The translations under genes and the position numbers were made by a program. From positions 1 to 64,000 of the forward strand of contig JALHMX010000013.1 in NCBI GenBank assembly GCA_022843825.1: a stretch of 64,000 nt of DNA. Direction: 5' to 3'. Source of the stretch: Pseudobdellovibrionaceae bacterium (GTDB lineage Bacteria > Bdellovibrionota > Bdellovibrionia > Bdellovibrionales > Bdellovibrionaceae). The notes beneath the pieces were generated by a model, which had not been told where the DNA came from, ran no database searches, and saw only the letters and a program-made list of their open reading frames with translations. This document shows, one piece after another, positions 17,725 to 29,931 of the stretch; positions within the stretch are counted from its first letter, which is position 1, and every line of letters begins with the position of its first letter.

Positions 17725-18546
17725 ATGAGATGGATCGTCGTAAGTTTGTTATCAACTCTTTTATCAACACAGCTTTATGCCCAAAAACCTACTGATGTTG
17801 TTGCCACTATCAATAATCAAAAAATTACATATGAGCAATTCAATAAAAAATATGCCGATGTGCTTTCACAAGTCAGCGTAAATCCGCCCAGTAAAAAACT
17901 TTTTTTGGAGGACCTTGTTCGCTATGAGATAGGGGTTCAAGAGGCGCGGAAAAGAAACCTAGAAAAAGATCCATTAATTGCTGATCGTATTAATCAAGAG
18001 CTCTACAAAGGGTTACTTGAAAAAGAGCTCGGGAACAGAGTTCAAAATATTAAAGTTTCCGACCAAGAGATGCGCGCGTGGTATGCTAAAAATCCACAAA
18101 TCAGACTGTCGATCCTTATTGTGGAAGTAAAACCCGGCGCAACGCCTCAGCAAAGAGCTGAGGCTCAAAAAAGAGCGACAGAAATTTTAAACGAAGTAAA
18201 AAAGTCCTCTCGTCCGTTTGAAGAGCTTGTGCGCTTGTACTCAGATGATTTGACCACGAAAAATATTGGTGGAGATGTTGGCTGGCAGTCCCGCATAACT
18301 TTAAACCCGGCCTACTATGATGCTGCTAGTAAACTTAAACTAAATGCCATGACCCAGCAACTTGTAGAAACAGCGTTTGGATTTCATATTATCAAGCTTA
18401 CAGGAAAGCGCAGCTACCAAGACGCACCAAAGCGTGAAATTCGCATGGCCGTATTTGACGAAAAAAGAAAAGTGCTTTTTGACAACTTTTTTTCAAATTT
18501 AAGAAAAACTTATAAAGTAGAGGTTAATTCTAAGCTGGTTGAATAG
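17725..18546 (+). CDS. Periplasmic parvulin-type peptidyl-prolyl isomerase
   Basis: A 273-residue exported PPIase. The N-terminus (MRWIVVSLLSTLLSTQLYAQ) is a signal peptide. A helical N-terminal part (DVVATINNQKITYEQFNKKY, then QEARKRNLEKDP) is SurA/PrsA-like and precedes one parvulin domain at about residues 118-235: RLSILIVEVKPG, FEELVRLYSDD, GGDVGWQSR and TAFGFHIIKLTGKR. It probably helps outer-membrane proteins fold. I start at the ATG at 17725, with GGAG eight bases upstream; a GTG 33 bases earlier would spoil the signal peptide. The second parvulin gene follows 14 bases later. Confidence 0.88.
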   Translation: MRWIVVSLLSTLLSTQLYAQKPTDVVATINNQKITYEQFNKKYADVLSQVSVNPPSKKLFLEDLVRYEIGVQEARKRNLEKDPLIADRINQELYKGLLEKELGNRVQNIKVSDQEMRAWYAKNPQIRLSILIVEVKPGATPQQRAEAQKRATEILNEVKKSSRPFEELVRLYSDDLTTKNIGGDVGWQSRITLNPAYYDAASKLKLNAMTQQLVETAFGFHIIKLTGKRSYQDAPKREIRMAVFDEKRKVLFDNFFSNLRKTYKVEVNSKLVE

Positions 18547-18560
18547 TCTTGTGAAAAATT

Positions 18561-19529
18561 ATGCGCAAATTTTTTTTAATTTCTTTATTGTCTGTCTTTA
18601 TTTTTTCCGCGGCGCCTGCGCATGCCGCGAAGGTCGTCGTTAATAAAGTTGTTGCGATTGTTAACTCAGAACCTATATTGCAATCTGATGTAAAAGCCTT
18701 TACCAAACGCCTTAGGCAAGAGGGCGGAGTAGATGAGTCTTTAATCTTTGAAGAAGCTCCCTTAAAAGTTTTAAAATCTAACTCTAAGCAGCAGCTTGAA
18801 TATCTAATAAGAGAAAAAATGATTTTGTCAGAAGTCAAAAAACTAAATTTGACTGTTAGCGAAGATCGCCTAGATAGCGAAGTAAACTCGCTGGCCAAGC
18901 GCAATCAAATGACCAAGGCACAGTTTGTAGAGTTTATTCGAAAGCAGGGTTACTCGCTGAATGAGTACCGACAGAATTTAAAGTCTCGCCTAGAGAGGCA
19001 GTCCTTCTATGAGGCCGAGGTTATTTCTAAGTTACGAATTACTGATGAAGACGCGCTTAATGAGTTTCGACAGAAAAATCCTAATTATGTACCAAGCCTT
19101 AATGAATATACGATCTCACAAATCTTTGTTCCTGCAAAAAACATCGGCCCAAAGGCGGCAATGGATCGGGCGGTATTACTTAAACAAAGAATGAATTCTG
19201 GCGAATCTTTCGAAGCTGTTGCCAATGCCTATAATGCTGGAACTAGCGCTGCTAAAGATGGATTTTTAGGTACCTTTAAGGCGGGTGAGTTTAATCAAGA
19301 AATAGAAAATGAGGTCGCGGCGCTTTCAGAAGGCGGCGTATCTGAGCCTATAAAATCACGTCAAGGAGTGCACATCGTTAAGGTTATAAATAAAAAAAAT
19401 ACTCAAGATCCCCAGTTTTTAAGAATTAAAGATCAAATTAAATCTTACCTTGTAGAAAAAAATTTCAAGCGCCAACTCAAAAACTGGTTTGAGTCAAAAA
19501 AACAAGAAACGCACATTCAAATACTTTAA
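18561..19529 (+). CDS. SurA-like periplasmic chaperone/PPIase
   Basis: A 322-residue exported chaperone. The signal peptide is MRKFFLISLLSVFIFSAAP, with cleavage near AHA. The SurA_N part is clear (VVNKVVAIVNSEPILQSDV, RLRQEGGVDESLIFE, KLNLTVSEDRLDSEV), and one parvulin domain follows at about 180-290 (ISQIFVPAKNI, FEAVANAYNAG, GFLGTFKAGEF, QGVHIVKVINKK). E. coli SurA has two parvulin domains and is longer; here only one is present. It acts in outer-membrane protein biogenesis. It lies in an exporter-chaperone pair with the preceding PPIase and is followed 12 bases later by the phosphomutase gene. Confidence 0.85.
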   Translation: MRKFFLISLLSVFIFSAAPAHAAKVVVNKVVAIVNSEPILQSDVKAFTKRLRQEGGVDESLIFEEAPLKVLKSNSKQQLEYLIREKMILSEVKKLNLTVSEDRLDSEVNSLAKRNQMTKAQFVEFIRKQGYSLNEYRQNLKSRLERQSFYEAEVISKLRITDEDALNEFRQKNPNYVPSLNEYTISQIFVPAKNIGPKAAMDRAVLLKQRMNSGESFEAVANAYNAGTSAAKDGFLGTFKAGEFNQEIENEVAALSEGGVSEPIKSRQGVHIVKVINKKNTQDPQFLRIKDQIKSYLVEKNFKRQLKNWFESKKQETHIQIL

Positions 19530-19541
19530 TAAGAGGTTTTT

Positions 19542-20918
19542 ATGCTTATGGAGCCCTTCATTTTCCGAGAGTATGACATTCGGGGAGTTTACGAAAAAGA
19601 TTTTAACCCTATCTTCGCCTATAATCTGGGGCGTGCCTTAAGTTCTTTTATTATCAAAAAATCTGGCAAAAAAACTTTGCGGCTTTCATTGGCGCATGAT
19701 GCAAGAACTTCTTGTGGACCACTCATAGAATCATTAAAAAATGGTTTTATGGACTCGGGCGCCCATGTTTATATGCTAGGGTTGGCTACGTCTCCTATCA
19801 GCTATTTTTCTACGTTTAATTTGAATCTGGACGGCGCCATTATGGTCACAGGAAGTCACAATCCTCCGGAATATAATGGATTCAAACTTTCAGTGGGAAT
19901 GACCACCATCTTTGGTGCCGACATTATGGAGCTTAAAAAGATTATCAACAACAAAGATTATATCGACGGAAAAGGCTCTTCGGAGGATTATGACATTTTT
20001 ACTCCATATGTAGAGCGATATAAAAAAGAATTTGGACAAATTAAACCTATCAAAGTTGTCTTAGACTGTGGAAACGGCGCTGCTGGGTCTATTGTTCGTC
20101 GACTTTATAATGCCGTTGGATTACAGCCCGAAATTTTATTTGAGCAGCCTGATGGCCGTTTTCCAAATCATCATCCGGATCCTACCGTTGAAAAAAATTT
20201 AGTTGACCTTAAAAAGGCGGTTTTAAAATCTGGGGCGGCCGTAGGAATTGGTTTTGATGGCGATGCGGATCGTATTGGCGTTGTCGATCATACCGGAAAA
20301 ATGCTCTACGGCGATGAGCTCATGACCTTATTTTCTCGATCAGTACTTAAAACTTTGCCCGGGCAAAAGATTGTCGGCGATGTAAAATGCTCTGATCGCA
20401 TGTACCACGATATCGAAAAACATGGCGGAGTTCCTGTCATGTGGAAAACTGGGCACAGCCTTATTAAAGAAAAAATTAAAGTCGACAAAGCTCCTTTTGG
20501 CGGCGAAATGAGCGGTCACATTTTCTTTGCTGATCGCAATTATGGATATGATGATGCTCCTTACGCTGGACTTCGTCTTTGTGAAATTCTTGCTAATACG
20601 GGAAAAACTATACCTGAGCTTTTAGCCGGCCTTCCGCCAGCGTTTAATACTCCGGAAATTCGCATCGATACCACAGAAGAGAAAAAAATTCTTATCGTAG
20701 AAAAAGTCAAAGAAGCCTTCAATAGGCCTAGTGAAGATTATAAATTAAATTTAATTGATGGCATTCGCATCAGCTTCGCCGGCAAGGTCAATGGTTGGGC
20801 GCTGGCTCGGGCTTCAAACACTCAGCCTGTGCTAGTTGTGCGTTTTGAATCCGACACTGAGGCAGGACTGAAATATATAGAAAATCAAGTCATGTCCGTT
20901 GTGAATAAGTATTTATAA
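19542..20918 (+). CDS. Phosphomannomutase/phosphoglucomutase
   Basis: A 458-residue member of the alpha-D-phosphohexomutase family (ManB/AlgC type), interconverting hexose 1- and 6-phosphates for nucleotide-sugar and envelope polysaccharide synthesis. The catalytic phosphoserine is S105 in TGSHNPPEYNG; GFDGDADRIG binds magnesium; GEMSGHIFF is the sugar loop; the C-terminal phosphate-binding loop is RASNTQPVLVVRFE. All four domains are present. An AGAGG ribosome-binding site precedes the ATG. It is the last gene of the etf-to-mutase run, and a bidirectional terminator follows. Sequence alone does not separate mannose from glucose preference. Confidence 0.93.
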   Translation: MLMEPFIFREYDIRGVYEKDFNPIFAYNLGRALSSFIIKKSGKKTLRLSLAHDARTSCGPLIESLKNGFMDSGAHVYMLGLATSPISYFSTFNLNLDGAIMVTGSHNPPEYNGFKLSVGMTTIFGADIMELKKIINNKDYIDGKGSSEDYDIFTPYVERYKKEFGQIKPIKVVLDCGNGAAGSIVRRLYNAVGLQPEILFEQPDGRFPNHHPDPTVEKNLVDLKKAVLKSGAAVGIGFDGDADRIGVVDHTGKMLYGDELMTLFSRSVLKTLPGQKIVGDVKCSDRMYHDIEKHGGVPVMWKTGHSLIKEKIKVDKAPFGGEMSGHIFFADRNYGYDDAPYAGLRLCEILANTGKTIPELLAGLPPAFNTPEIRIDTTEEKKILIVEKVKEAFNRPSEDYKLNLIDGIRISFAGKVNGWALARASNTQPVLVVRFESDTEAGLKYIENQVMSVVNKYL

Positions 20919-20936
20919 AAAACTATGTCCTTAAAT

Positions 20937-20969
20937 AAAAAAGCCCACTTCAAAAGAGTGGGCTTTTTT
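20937..20969. terminator. Bidirectional rho-independent terminator
   Basis: GCCCACT and AGTGGGC form the stem, flanked by an A-run on the left and a T-run on the right. It serves the phosphomutase gene on the plus strand and atpE on the minus strand, which converge here. Confidence 0.9.
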
Positions 20970-20977
20970 GAAAACAG

Positions 20978-21041
20978 TTTCTTCGAGGCGCGAAAGCTGA
21001 AGACGTGCTTTATGTACGCCGAAGCATCCGCAACGAAGAAA
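20978..21041. repeat. Imperfect inverted repeat between atpE and the terminator
   Basis: TTTCTTCG (20978-20985) and CGAAGAAA (21034-21041) bracket a stretch that is GC-richer than the neighbouring intergenic DNA and contains further partly complementary pieces (GCTGAAGACGTGC against GTACGCCGAAGC). It could be an intergenic repeat element or an RNA structure in the atpE 3' untranslated region. No second copy was seen in the window. Confidence 0.4.
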
Positions 21042-21044
21042 AAA

Positions 21045-21359
21045 TTAGAAACCGAAAGTTGCAGCTGGCAATTTAATGAAAGCAACTAGGAATGCTAAGA
21101 TCACTAAAGACTCGATAAGTGCTAACGCCAAGATAAATGGTGTAAACATTTTATCAGAAGCAGCTGGGTTGCGAGCCATTCCTTCAAGAGTAGAAGCTGC
21201 TGCTTTACCTTGAGCCGATGTTCCGCCGAAAACCGCTAAACCAATAGCAAGTCCTGCGCCGATAGCAACCAAACCGCTTTGTGAGTTTGCTGCTGCTTCC
21301 TGCGCAAATGCGCTTACAGAAGCTAATGTTGTTACTGCAAATAGTATTGCCTTTTTCAT
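21045..21359 (-). CDS. atpE: ATP synthase F0 subunit c
   Basis: The rotor-ring proteolipid, 104 residues, longer than usual because it begins with a signal-like leader (MKKAILFAVTTLASVSAFAQ). The two helices are GLVAIGAGLAIGLAVFGG and FILALALIESLVILAFLVAF, with the ion-binding Glu in ALIES. The polar loop is EGMARNPAA. The Gln in SAQGK lies at the helix-1 site corresponding to Q32 of sodium-type c rings. I start at the ATG at 21359 after AAGGAG; the frame opens ten codons earlier without support. It is last in atpZ-I-B-E. Confidence 0.95.
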   Translation of the reverse strand: MKKAILFAVTTLASVSAFAQEAAANSQSGLVAIGAGLAIGLAVFGGTSAQGKAAASTLEGMARNPAASDKMFTPFILALALIESLVILAFLVAFIKLPAATFGF

Positions 21360-21407
21360 GTGTTCTCCTTTTTGGCGTGTTTTCAACACGACCTTTGTGT
21401 GATGTAT

Positions 21408-22094
21408 CTAGTGATCGCTAGCTGTCGCAAGAGCTATGTAGACCATAGATAATAATGTAAATACAAATGCCTGAATGGTGCTTACAAGCATACCCATCAA
21501 GTAAAATGGAATCGCTGGGCCCACAGGAAACAGACCCAAGAAAACTCCCAAAACCGTGTGATCACCAGTTATTACATTCGCTAAACGTAGACCTAATGTT
21601 AACGGACGCAAAACGTGAGATAACAATTCAATCGCCAACATTAACGGCGCCAACCACCAAACGGGCCCTAAGAAATGTTTTAAATATCCAAGTCCTCCGT
21701 ATTTAATACCAATAATGTTGTAGGCTAAAAACGAAAAGATACCTAAAGCAAATGTCGTATTAAAGTTTTGTGTGGCTGGTAACATTCCGGGAATAAGTCC
21801 CACAAAGTTGTTAATTAAAATATAAAGAAAAAGCGCAGTGAAATAAGGTGCAAACGGTCGACCATGGTGACCAATAACTTGATCCGCCAATTTACCAATT
21901 GTTTCTGTAAGTACTTCAAAAACTCCACGAACTGAGAATTTGCTGGTAGGAATAACTGCCGTCATTCCTGATCCTAAAGAAACTCGTGCATAAACGCCAA
22001 TGATCATTAAAAGTATGGAAACTATGGCCAGCGTTGCAATGTGCGAGTAGTAATATCCTACGCCAGGAATTAATTGCGTCCAGGTAAAATGCAT
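21408..22094 (-). CDS. atpB: ATP synthase F0 subunit a
   Basis: The 228-residue stator a subunit that forms the half channels for ions next to the c ring. The essential Arg is in PLTLGLRLANVITGDHTVLG, and the conserved FVGLIPGMLPATQNFNTTFA and AIELLSHVLRPL blocks are present. Five to six hydrophobic segments are visible. It lies 48 bases before atpE and 42 after the atpI-like gene, as in the canonical F0 order. The rest of the enzyme is encoded some 19 kb away, right of the origin. Confidence 0.95.
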   Translation of the reverse strand: MHFTWTQLIPGVGYYYSHIATLAIVSILLMIIGVYARVSLGSGMTAVIPTSKFSVRGVFEVLTETIGKLADQVIGHHGRPFAPYFTALFLYILINNFVGLIPGMLPATQNFNTTFALGIFSFLAYNIIGIKYGGLGYLKHFLGPVWWLAPLMLAIELLSHVLRPLTLGLRLANVITGDHTVLGVFLGLFPVGPAIPFYLMGMLVSTIQAFVFTLLSMVYIALATASDH

Positions 22095-22136
22095 TTGTGC
22101 TCCCTGTAAAACCTAAAATTTTCAGTAAACTTTTGA

Positions 22137-22484
22137 TTATTTATTACTGCTGTTTTTAATCAGTAAAGTAATTACTATAATAATGAGGAATGAGCAAATG
22201 CCTATTGCAATTCCCCAGTGGTTTATCCAAGGCTGGCGGCCTGCCCAAAAAATGGCTACGGCAATAAGAGGATATTTTAGTAGCGCAAATACCGGCGCGG
22301 CTCCGGTTTTTTTACTAACTAAAACGTGTTTCCACATTATAGAAAGCCCCATGTAATTTACCAATAGCAAGACCGAAATAAACAGAAAACTATAGGCAAC
22401 ATCCGTTTCCTGAAAAACCATTTGTAAGACGGCATAAACCAAAAGCGTGACAATTAAAAACGCTGTTGCTGAGTTTTTAATCAT
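22137..22484 (-). CDS. atpI: ATP synthase protein I-like membrane protein
   Basis: A 115-residue protein with four hydrophobic segments (AFLIVTLLVYAVLQMVF, YSFLFISVLLLVNYMGLSI, FALLKYPLIAVAIFWAG, IAIGICSFLIIIVITLLI), matching the size and position of AtpI, which assists c-ring assembly. Sequence conservation in this family is low, so the name depends on position between atpZ and atpB. I take the ATG at 22484, which overlaps the atpZ stop; a TTG 18 bases upstream is an alternative. Confidence 0.7.
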   Translation of the reverse strand: MIKNSATAFLIVTLLVYAVLQMVFQETDVAYSFLFISVLLLVNYMGLSIMWKHVLVSKKTGAAPVFALLKYPLIAVAIFWAGRQPWINHWGIAIGICSFLIIIVITLLIKNSSNK

Positions 22485-22686
22485 CTTTTCGTTGTTTTTC
22501 AATAGATCTTAACTTTGAAAAAAGACTAACCATCCAAATCACAAAAGCCAAAACTATACCTAGTGCTTTAGTGTATTCTGGCCATCCTTTTTTAACTGCG
22601 AATTCGCCCAAATAGATAAATATAATAATCAAAGCGATTAACTCAAACCCAATGGCAACAAAGATTAAGTACTTGTTTTTCTTCAT
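22477..22686 (-). CDS. atpZ: AtpZ/AtpI family small membrane protein
   Basis: A 69-residue protein with two hydrophobic helices (YLIFVAIGFELIALIIIFIY and YTKALGIVLAFVIWMVSLF) joined by a short loop and followed by a charged tail. This is the shape of the F0F1-ATPase gene 1/AtpZ family, found at the head of many atp operons and thought to aid assembly. Its end overlaps the atpI start. It begins 14 bases after the gyrA stop, so it may also be reached by transcription from the gyrase genes. Confidence 0.7.
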   Translation of the reverse strand: MKKNKYLIFVAIGFELIALIIIFIYLGEFAVKKGWPEYTKALGIVLAFVIWMVSLFSKLRSIEKQRKDD

Positions 22687-22700
22687 ACTATTAAAAACAA

Positions 22701-25166
22701 TTAGTGAATTTCCTCGCCGGCCTTCTCATCATCTATAACAACCGCAAGGCTGGTCACAAACTCTTGTTTATCATCCAGATTGATCAGACGAACACCTTGT
22801 GTGTTGCGGCCCAAGACAGAAATATCCGAGATTTTCATACGAATAACTTGTCCCTGATCTGTTGATAAAATGAGCTCTTGTATCGGTTTAACTTTGGTCG
22901 TACCAATCACGTTTCCAACTTTATCCGTTGTTTTTTGAGTAATTATTCCAACTCCGCCACGGCTTTGAACGCGATATTCTGAAACTTCAGAACGTTTTCC
23001 ATAGCCCTTTGACGTCACCATTAAAATGGTGTCTTTGGTTTCTTTTTCTAATATTTCCATTCCAATAACGACGTCATCTTTTGAAAGCGTAATACCTTTT
23101 ACTCCGCGAGCCGATCGGCCCATTCCGCGAACGTCGTCTTCATTAAATCGAATAGACATACCTTCTTTGGTGGCAATAAATATGTCGCTGGCCCCGTCAG
23201 AAATTTTTGCAGACACAACTTGATCATCTAGATCAGTAGTTAAAGCGATAATTCCCGCTTGCCGAGGATTTGAAAATGCATCTAATGCGGTCTTCTTGAT
23301 TATCCCTTTTTCTGTAAGCATGACTACGTATTTATTATCACTAAACTCATCTACCGGCAAAATTGCGCGAACTTTTTCGCCAGCCGAAAGTTGAACCACG
23401 TTAGCAATAGCTTTGCCTTTTGATGTTCTGCTGCCCAATGGTAATCGATGAACTTTACACCAGTAAACTTTACCTTTGTCTGTGAAGACCAAAAGCATTG
23501 TCTTGGTCGAAGCAATGAATAAATCGGTAACGTAATCCTCTTCGCGAGTTTCCATTCCCTTTAATCCTTTTCCGCCACGCTTCTGTACTCGATATTCTTC
23601 GGTTGAAATTCGCTTAATATATCCTGTGTTGGTCACCGTTACGACCATGGGCTCATCGGAAATCAAGTCTTCATCGTCGATATCTGTTAAGTCTCCAGTA
23701 ATTTCTGTGCGGCGCGGATTTGAATAACGCTTTTTAATATCTTCAAGCTCTGCGACGATAATTTTATAAATTTCGCTGACGTCTGCTAATACAAATCTTA
23801 ACCATTCAATTTGTTTTGTCAGCTCGCTCAACTCATCAATTATTTTTTGTCGTTCTAGCCCCGTTAGCCGCTGTAATCGCATTTCTAAAATGGCCACTGC
23901 TTGGCGTTCACTAAACTGAAACTTTGCCATCAATGCTTCGCGGGCAACATCGGCCGCCTTAGAGGCCTTGATTGTCGCTATAACTTCATCGATATGATCC
24001 AACGCTTTTTTCAATCCCTCTAAAATATGGGCGCGCTCTAAGGCTTTCTTAAGCTCAAATATGCATCGCTTAGTAACTACATCGCGACGATGATCAATAA
24101 ATGCTTGCAGCATATTTTTTAAATCAAAAATGATTGGCTGATTTTTGGCGTCTAAGGCCAACATGATTATTCCAAAACTGACTTGCAGCTGAGTAAATTT
24201 TAATAAACGATTTAAAATGACCGACGCGTTTTCGCCACGCTTCAAAACAATCACTACGCGCATGCCTTCTCGAGAGGACTCATCGCGAATATCAGAAATT
24301 CCCTCTACTGTTTTTTCTTTAACCAAGTCGGCTATGCTTTCAACCAGCTTAGCCTTATTAACTTGGTAGGGAAGCTCATTAATAATAATTTCTTCGTGGT
24401 CTTTTTTAAACTCAATATCTGTTTTGGCTTTTACCGTGATAATACCGCGACCCTTTTTATAAGCCTGTAGTATTCCGGCCTTACCCGCAATTTGTCCCGC
24501 GGTTGGAAAATCTGGTCCTGGAATTTTTTCAAGAAGTTCGTCAATAGAACTATTTGGATTGCGAATTAAATGTATACACCCATCTATAACTTCTCCCAAA
24601 TTATGCGGAGGTATGTTTGTTGCCATGCCAACGGCAATACCCGAAGAACCATTAACCAACAGGTTTGGAAACTTCGCAGGCAACACTAATGGAATTTCTA
24701 ATGAGTCATCATAGTTTGGTCCGAAAGCTACGGTTTGCTTTTCAATATCATTAAGCAACTCTTCTGCTAAGCGAGTCATGCGAACTTCAGTGTAACGTGA
24801 GGCCGCAGCTGAATCTCCATCAATAGATCCGAAATTTCCCTGACCATCTATCAAAGGATACCGCAACGAAAAATCCTGCGCCATACGAACCATTGTTTCG
24901 TAAACTGCGCTGTCGCCGTGTGGATGGTATTTACCAATAACATCACCAACAACACGGGCCGATTTTTTATAAGGTTTGTCGTGGGTATTAGACAGTTCAT
25001 GTTGAGCAAATAAAACACGTCGATGAACGGGCTTTAAGCCGTCTCGTACATCCGGAAGTGCTCGACCCACAATAACCGACATGGAGTATTGAAGATAGGC
25101 CTCTCGCATTTCTTTATTGATATCTACATCCGTTATGCCTTTTATATTATTTTCTGAATTTTCCAT
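22701..25166 (-). CDS. gyrA: DNA gyrase subunit A
   Basis: The 821-residue DNA-cleaving subunit of gyrase. The catalytic Tyr125 is in [10 protein letters not shown]. The quinolone-resistance region reads [17 protein letters not shown], with Ser at the E. coli S83 position and Glu at D87. The C-terminal pinwheel includes the GyrA box-like QRGGKGLKG (about residues 532-540) and repeated beta blades, ending in an acidic tail (DDEKAGEE). Directly downstream of gyrB by 28 bases. It introduces negative supercoils needed for initiation at the nearby origin. Confidence 0.98.
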   Translation of the reverse strand: MENSENNIKGITDVDINKEMREAYLQYSMSVIVGRALPDVRDGLKPVHRRVLFAQHELSNTHDKPYKKSARVVGDVIGKYHPHGDSAVYETMVRMAQDFSLRYPLIDGQGNFGSIDGDSAAASRYTEVRMTRLAEELLNDIEKQTVAFGPNYDDSLEIPLVLPAKFPNLLVNGSSGIAVGMATNIPPHNLGEVIDGCIHLIRNPNSSIDELLEKIPGPDFPTAGQIAGKAGILQAYKKGRGIITVKAKTDIEFKKDHEEIIINELPYQVNKAKLVESIADLVKEKTVEGISDIRDESSREGMRVVIVLKRGENASVILNRLLKFTQLQVSFGIIMLALDAKNQPIIFDLKNMLQAFIDHRRDVVTKRCIFELKKALERAHILEGLKKALDHIDEVIATIKASKAADVAREALMAKFQFSERQAVAILEMRLQRLTGLERQKIIDELSELTKQIEWLRFVLADVSEIYKIIVAELEDIKKRYSNPRRTEITGDLTDIDDEDLISDEPMVVTVTNTGYIKRISTEEYRVQKRGGKGLKGMETREEDYVTDLFIASTKTMLLVFTDKGKVYWCKVHRLPLGSRTSKGKAIANVVQLSAGEKVRAILPVDEFSDNKYVVMLTEKGIIKKTALDAFSNPRQAGIIALTTDLDDQVVSAKISDGASDIFIATKEGMSIRFNEDDVRGMGRSARGVKGITLSKDDVVIGMEILEKETKDTILMVTSKGYGKRSEVSEYRVQSRGGVGIITQKTTDKVGNVIGTTKVKPIQELILSTDQGQVIRMKISDISVLGRNTQGVRLINLDDKQEFVTSLAVVIDDEKAGEEIH

Positions 25167-25194
25167 ATTATCCCTAAGTCCCTATAAATAATTA

Positions 25195-27618
<2,424 letters not shown>

Positions 27619-27660
27619 TTACACCCCTGAAAGATCTAAAAATTGTTGGACAGAAATTTA

Positions 27661-28788
27661 TTAAATAATTTTTCCGTCTTGAATTTTAAATTTAAACTTA
27701 TTCTCAGCATCCAACTTCGATAAACTTTCAACATCTGTTGTCGTTAAAAATGTTTGAGTTTCGATTTCATTTAAATACTTAATTAATGCTTCCTGCTTAG
27801 TTGAATCGAGCTCTGAAAGAACGTCGTCTAACAACAAAATAGGGTAAGTTCCATTAACCTTCTGATGATACACTATTTGGGCCATTTTGAAAGCTAATAT
27901 GATGCTTCTTTGCTGCCCTTGCGAACAAAAAAATCTTGAGTCTTTTCCATTATATAGAAAAGTGACATCGTGTTTATGAGGACCCACTAACGAGGACCCA
28001 AAAGAGAGCTCTGCAGAGGTTAGTTCTGCTATTCTTTTTTGCATTATTTGATACAGATTTTCGTAGGTCTCGTTTTCACTGTTTTGATCAGAAATAATGT
28101 AACGAAAATCAAACTCTACGCCTTTATTTGGCTCCAGTTTTTTAAAAATTTCATTAACTAGCGGACGAATGCTCTTTAAAGATGCTATCCGTACACTTGT
28201 TAGATTGGCTGCTAGTTTTAGAAATATGGTATTCAGGGACTGTAATGTGTCTATTCCTGAAGAAAGGTCCGTCTTTTTCTCTGAAATATCACTCAGCAAC
28301 CGATTACGAGTTTTTAAAGTCTTTTTAAAATCTAGTATTAAACTCTGATTTGAGTAATACACCGACTTTACTACGGAATCTATAAGCGCTCGTCGTTCTT
28401 CCGCGCTTTGTTTTATAATATTAAGGCTTTCCGGTGAAAACAAAACTGTTGATGGAAGTTGGTTTTGATAAGAGACACTGGGCTTTTCGTTGACTGTATA
28501 TTTTTTATTGCTTGGCTCTAAAATGACTCTGATTTTGAATTCTTTTTCATTTTTATCACTTTGCTTTAACTCTGCATTTAATATCGAAAAAAACTTTTTA
28601 TCTTTAATAAAAGTAGTGTTGTTTCCGAAACGAAAAGAATTTTTTTCTAACAAAAAATAAATAGCTTCTAAAATATTAGTCTTGCCTTGGCCATTATCGC
28701 CTACAAATATATTTAGTCGAGGAGAAAATTGAATTTGCAATTCATCAATATTTCTAAAATCTTTTAAATAAAGATTGTCTATTTTCAT
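27661..28788 (-). CDS. recF: DNA repair/recombination protein RecF
   Basis: A 375-residue SMC-like ATPase that helps load RecA at gaps during fork repair. The Walker A is FVGDNGQGKTNILEA, the ABC signature is in FCSQGQQRS, and Walker B is PILLLDDVLSELD. Length matches the family. Its ATG shares one base with the dnaN stop, so the two are translationally coupled; gyrB follows 42 bases later. Confidence 0.96.
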   Translation of the reverse strand: MKIDNLYLKDFRNIDELQIQFSPRLNIFVGDNGQGKTNILEAIYFLLEKNSFRFGNNTTFIKDKKFFSILNAELKQSDKNEKEFKIRVILEPSNKKYTVNEKPSVSYQNQLPSTVLFSPESLNIIKQSAEERRALIDSVVKSVYYSNQSLILDFKKTLKTRNRLLSDISEKKTDLSSGIDTLQSLNTIFLKLAANLTSVRIASLKSIRPLVNEIFKKLEPNKGVEFDFRYIISDQNSENETYENLYQIMQKRIAELTSAELSFGSSLVGPHKHDVTFLYNGKDSRFFCSQGQQRSIILAFKMAQIVYHQKVNGTYPILLLDDVLSELDSTKQEALIKYLNEIETQTFLTTTDVESLSKLDAENKFKFKIQDGKII

Positions 28789-29894
28789 TAAATACGCATT
28801 GGCATTACTACATTGATATAATCTAAATTATCATTGCCTTTGATCAATCCAGGAGAAACTTGATCATTAAGTTCGATTAAAATTTTATCTTGTTCTATGT
28901 TTTTTAGAACGTCTTCTATGTAACGGGCGTTAAATCCTATTTTTATTTCTGGGCCAGAATATTCTAGATCTAATTCTTCTTTTGCATCTCCTAATTCAGG
29001 ATTACTGGAAGTGATTTCTAATTTATTTAACGAAAAAGAAAATAAAATGGCTTTTGATTTTTGATTCGCTAACAAAGATACGCGTTTTAATGAAGATAAA
29101 ATTTGTTCTCTAGGAATAATAATTTTTTGAGAAAGCTTTTGTGGAATAAACTGTTGATAATTCGGATACTTTCCTTCAATTAAGCGAATCATTAAAATAC
29201 AAGTTCCTGATTTTAAAATAAATTGAGAGCCTTCGACAGCTATAAAAACACTGTCCACAGAGCTTTCAATAAGTTTTTTAATTTCAAATAAGCCTTTCTT
29301 AGGAATAATTACGCCTATCTTTTCATTAAAATTAATCTCAGCAAATTCTTTCTTAATTAAACTTAGACGATGGCCATCTGTTGCTACCATAGTAATATTA
29401 TTTTTTTGATTAGACTCAAAATAAACACCATTAAGATGATAACGAGTTTCATCATTTGAAACACTGTAAATTGTTTTATCGATCATTTCTTTAAATTCAG
29501 CCGAGTTGATTTTAAAAAAGCGATCAGAATTATATGTAGGAAAAACAGGATACTCTTCTGCAGCAACTCCAATAATTTTTGAAAGAAATTTTCCTTGCTT
29601 GATTTCTAACCAATTATTATCTTTCTTAATTAATTGCACTGGTCCTTCAAAAAGTTCTTTAGTAATATCAAATAAGCTCTTTGCGCTTACAGCGACCTTT
29701 CCTGGCTCTTTTAAGATTGCAGGGCTATGATCGGTCAAACTGACCTCTAAATCTGTAGCATAAGCCTTTAGCGATGAACCAGAGGCCTCTAAAAGTACAT
29801 TCACTAATATCGGCATGGTATTTCTTTTTTCAACGATATTTAAAGTTTTGCTTAATAAACTTAATAAATCTTTTTTTTGTATTTCGATTTTCAT
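28788..29894 (-). CDS. dnaN: DNA polymerase III beta sliding clamp
   Basis: The 368-residue processivity clamp. Three repeated clamp folds are evident: residues 1-120 start MKIEIQKKDLLSLLSKTLNI; the middle has YHLNGVYFESNQKNNITMVA followed by TDGHRLSLIKKEF; the C-terminus ends INVVMPMRI, the usual terminal hydrophobic-pocket strand. The AAAGG Shine-Dalgarno abuts the AT-rich block of the presumed oriC, so transcription of dnaN from any dnaA-derived message crosses the origin. Confidence 0.97.
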   Translation of the reverse strand: MKIEIQKKDLLSLLSKTLNIVEKRNTMPILVNVLLEASGSSLKAYATDLEVSLTDHSPAILKEPGKVAVSAKSLFDITKELFEGPVQLIKKDNNWLEIKQGKFLSKIIGVAAEEYPVFPTYNSDRFFKINSAEFKEMIDKTIYSVSNDETRYHLNGVYFESNQKNNITMVATDGHRLSLIKKEFAEINFNEKIGVIIPKKGLFEIKKLIESSVDSVFIAVEGSQFILKSGTCILMIRLIEGKYPNYQQFIPQKLSQKIIIPREQILSSLKRVSLLANQKSKAILFSFSLNKLEITSSNPELGDAKEELDLEYSGPEIKIGFNARYIEDVLKNIEQDKILIELNDQVSPGLIKGNDNLDYINVVMPMRI

Positions 29895-29931
29895 GAAAGC
29901 CTTTATATATACTATATATAATATATTAATA

